Source of the DNA: Halobacteriovorax vibrionivorans
Lineage (GTDB): Bacteria; Bdellovibrionota; Bacteriovoracia; Bacteriovoracales; Bacteriovoracaceae
DNA length: 64,000 bases
Assembly: GCF_003346865.1 (NCBI RefSeq)
Contig: NZ_QDKL01000003.1
Location: forward strand, 372,001 to 436,000
Direction of reading: 5' to 3'
The notes beneath the pieces are model-generated. The model was not told the DNA's origin. It searched no databases and was given only the letters and a program-made list of their open reading frames with translations. The translations under genes were made by a program, and so were the position numbers. This document shows, piece after piece, positions 62,624 through 64,000 of this stretch. Within the stretch, counting starts at the first letter, position 1, and each line of letters opens with the position of its first letter.

Positions 62624-62980
62624 CTATTCTTGGATCACTGAAATAACTTGTTTAAGAGTAAAAGGCTTTGGAAGAATTCCAGAAACACCCATACCTTTAA
62701 TAGAATCATCATTTATTGTGCAATCACCAGTGGCCAAAATAAACGAAGGCATATTCTCTTTAAGAAAGCCTCTGGCCTGACTAGCAAACTCCATTCCATT
62801 CACCTCAGGCATTTGATAATCTGAAATAATATGAGAATAATGATTACTTCCTAAAGCGTTTAATGCTTCTTTAGCACCAGCACAAGCGTCAACTTCATAG
62901 CCCTCAGAAATTAGTGCATCTTGAAGAAGCTCCAATATCTCAACCTGATCATCCACAAGTAAAATACGCTTTGAATTCAT
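62624..62980 (-). CDS. Single-domain response regulator (CheY-like)
   Basis: A 118-residue receiver protein from the ATG at 62980, which has GGAAAG in position; an upstream in-frame TTG at 63046 lies beside a terminator. It begins RILLVDDQVEIL (the acidic pair), the phospho-acceptor Asp is in HIISDYQMPEVNG, and the Lys in GILPKPF completes the set. There is no output domain, so it acts by protein contact. No histidine kinase is adjacent. Confidence 0.92.
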   Translation of the reverse strand: MNSKRILLVDDQVEILELLQDALISEGYEVDACAGAKEALNALGSNHYSHIISDYQMPEVNGMEFASQARGFLKENMPSFILATGDCTINDDSIKGMGVSGILPKPFTLKQVISVIQE

Positions 62981-63047
62981 AATTCTTTCCACACATCCTC
63001 CTAGGATTGGAAATTTGTTTATTGGTAGATGCTCAATTTTGAGCAAA

Positions 63048-63078
63048 AAAAAACCTATCTTTCGATAGGCTTTTTTAA
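63048..63078. terminator. Bidirectional terminator after khpA
   Basis: CCTATC / GATAGG (63054-63069) with a TTTC loop lies between an A-run and a T-run, so it works on both strands. On the minus strand it ends the rpsP-khpA transcript. Confidence 0.88.
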
Positions 63079-63105
63079 AACATAAAAATTATTGATTCAA
63101 GTAAA

Positions 63106-63348
63106 TTATTCTATAATTTCTAAAACAGATCTTTTTTTCAATTTTGTTGATGCAGCATTAAGAATTGTTCTTAGTGCACGAGCTGTTTTACCTTGCTTAC
63201 CGATAACTTTACCAAGGTCAGTCTTATCAACTTTTAATTCGATAACTGTTGTCTGCTCACCAACAATTTCATTTACTTCTACTTGCTCTGGCATATCAAC
63301 TAGTGCGCGACTAACTGTGTCGATTAAATCTTTTAACTCACTCATCAT
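63106..63348 (-). CDS. khpA: KH-domain RNA-binding protein KhpA
   Basis: An 80-residue protein that is essentially one KH domain, with the GxxG loop in VIGKQGKTARALRTIL. KhpA (YlqC) binds RNA, often with KhpB/Jag, and affects cell division and small-RNA use in other bacteria. The order rpsP-khpA is widely conserved, but the usual rimM-trmD-rplS do not follow: a terminator closes the unit. The translated Met-Met start leaves either ATG possible. Confidence 0.93.
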   Translation of the reverse strand: MMSELKDLIDTVSRALVDMPEQVEVNEIVGEQTTVIELKVDKTDLGKVIGKQGKTARALRTILNAASTKLKKRSVLEIIE

Positions 63349-63402
63349 GAACTCCTTCTACAAAAATGCCGTTATCGCTTAATTTAAGAAAAATCGAAAT
63401 TC

Positions 63403-63651
63403 TTAGTTAAGAGTAATTTCGTTTTTCTTTAGAAGTGTTCTAACAGTGTCAGAAATTGTAGCACCTTTACCTAGTAGCTCAGAAATTCTCTCAGCTTTAA
63501 CATCGATAAGGTTACCTTCTTTAAGTTGTGGATTGTATTGACCTAGTTTTTCACTAAATTTACCGTCTCTTGCATTTCTTGAGTCTGCAGCAACGATTGT
63601 GTAAATAGGCATGTGAGTTCTACCACCGCGTTGTAATCTAATTGTTAACAT
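63403..63651 (-). CDS. rpsP: Small-subunit ribosomal protein S16
   Basis: An 82-residue ribosomal protein: LTIRLQRGGRTHMPIYTIVAADSRNARDGKFSEKLGQYNP matches S16 throughout; family members more often have GRKKRP in place of GRTHMP. Ribosome binding site TAGGAGTACTTA. It heads the short rpsP-khpA operon. A TATAGA box with an upstream TTAAAC on the minus strand, about 30-60 bp before the ATG, is a plausible promoter. Confidence 0.97.
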   Translation of the reverse strand: MLTIRLQRGGRTHMPIYTIVAADSRNARDGKFSEKLGQYNPQLKEGNLIDVKAERISELLGKGATISDTVRTLLKKNEITLN

Positions 63652-63788
63652 TAAGTACTCCTACATCTATAGTAACGCTATAATAATCAGTTTAAATATT
63701 TCTAAATAAATAATTGATTTTAAAAAGATAAGCAATATCTTTTTTCAAATTTTTAATTAGAACGGTAATGTATTAAAATATCTGTCAT

Positions 63789-64000
63789 ATGACAAGCAAA
63801 GAATCCCAGAGTGCAAAATTTATCGACCTCCACGGCCATCACAGCTCTTCTAAAAGCGAAGATAGAGACTTCTTATATATTTATTCCTACTCTCCCAAAA
63901 TCAATGACTTACCTGAAGAGGGCCAATTCTTTTCCGCAGGAGTACACCCATGGGAGATTGAAGATGCAAGAACAAGCTTTGAAGAGGTAAAGAGATTATG
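63789..64000 (+). CDS. TatD-family metal-dependent hydrolase, 3' end outside the window
   Basis: The frame opens at ATG 63789 and runs off the window edge. The visible 70 residues include KFIDLHGHHSSS (metal-binding H-x-H; TatD proteins usually have DTHCHL) and FFSAGVHPWEIEDA (the G-x-H-P motif after strand 2). Together these place it in the TatD DNase family or a close amidohydrolase relative. No catalytic residues beyond that are visible because of truncation. Confidence 0.75.
   Translation, partial: MTSKESQSAKFIDLHGHHSSSKSEDRDFLYIYSYSPKINDLPEEGQFFSAGVHPWEIEDARTSFEEVKRL

Noticed and set aside
62978..63046. An N-terminal extension of the receiver protein from a TTG at 63046.
   Set aside because: The TTG abuts a terminator and the ATG at 62980 has GGAAAG in position and begins the receiver fold directly.

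Overview
The window is one stretch of an AT-rich bacterial chromosome. Gene content and family-level resemblance point to the Bacteriovorax/Halobacteriovorax side of the Bdellovibrionota. The supporting signs are low GC, many small secreted or outer-membrane proteins without recognisable families, a System II cytochrome c maturation pair, a mitochondrial-like EF-G, a eukaryotic-type AdoMet decarboxylase, PilZ/receiver/AAA+ regulators, and secreted or lipoprotein peptidases of the kind predatory bacteria carry. This taxonomic call is inference; no rRNA gene is present. Both edges cut a gene. I see no tRNA, rRNA, CRISPR array, insertion sequence or prophage.

Layout. 1-6.0 kb: a truncated unknown gene, a GNAT-like protein, a small cytochrome c, then a membrane acyltransferase-like protein and resB/ccsA. 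6-12.4 kb (minus strand): secreted and regulatory unknowns, a CCA-adding/poly(A) polymerase-family gene, a LysR regulator and a small outer-membrane protein. 12.4-16.3 kb: fusA and a divergent unknown gene share a back-to-back promoter region, and both end in the same unusual repeated terminator element. 16.3-19.4 kb: DUF805, MarC, a PBP4-type DD-carboxypeptidase and an ankyrin protein. 19.4-26.6 kb: an IscR-like regulator with a cysteine desulfurase, then the cdaA-cdaR-glmM-pdxJ-tsaE operon (c-di-AMP and cell-wall precursor control), and yjbQ. 26.6-28.1 kb: infC-rpmI-rplT, with infC starting at the classic AUU codon. 28.2-34.3 kb: a long minus-strand operon running YfgM-like, BamB-like, GuaB/GuaC, PlsB-like, cation efflux and an unknown. 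34.4-37.0 kb: two outer-membrane proteins, DoxX and NnrD. 37.0-40.7 kb: rnc-era-der. 40.9-47.4 kb: a degenerate tyrosine recombinase-like protein, transaldolase, a matrixin-like lipoprotein protease, and a split pqiA with pqiB. 47.4-57.4 kb: a PilZ-GAF-AAA+ regulator, then a complete arginine-to-spermidine gene set (speD, speE, speA, speB) interleaved with an EVE protein and two membrane/coiled-coil proteins, then an M14 peptidase lipoprotein. 57.5-64 kb: an ATP-grasp ligase, Bfd and bacterioferritin, a ferrochelatase-MFS fusion, queF, tatA, a receiver protein, rpsP-khpA and a truncated TatD-family hydrolase.

How it fits together. Most of the window is housekeeping: translation, polyamines, envelope synthesis and assembly, c-di-AMP, cofactors. 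The unusual material is in gene architecture (HemH-MFS fusion, large acidic insert in Der, degenerate recombinase and sigma54-activator-like proteins, eukaryotic-type SpeD, split PqiA) and in non-coding repeats around fusA and at 16.0-16.25 and 19.35-19.65 kb. I found no clearly new multi-gene system; the strongest candidates for something undescribed are these architectures and repeats.
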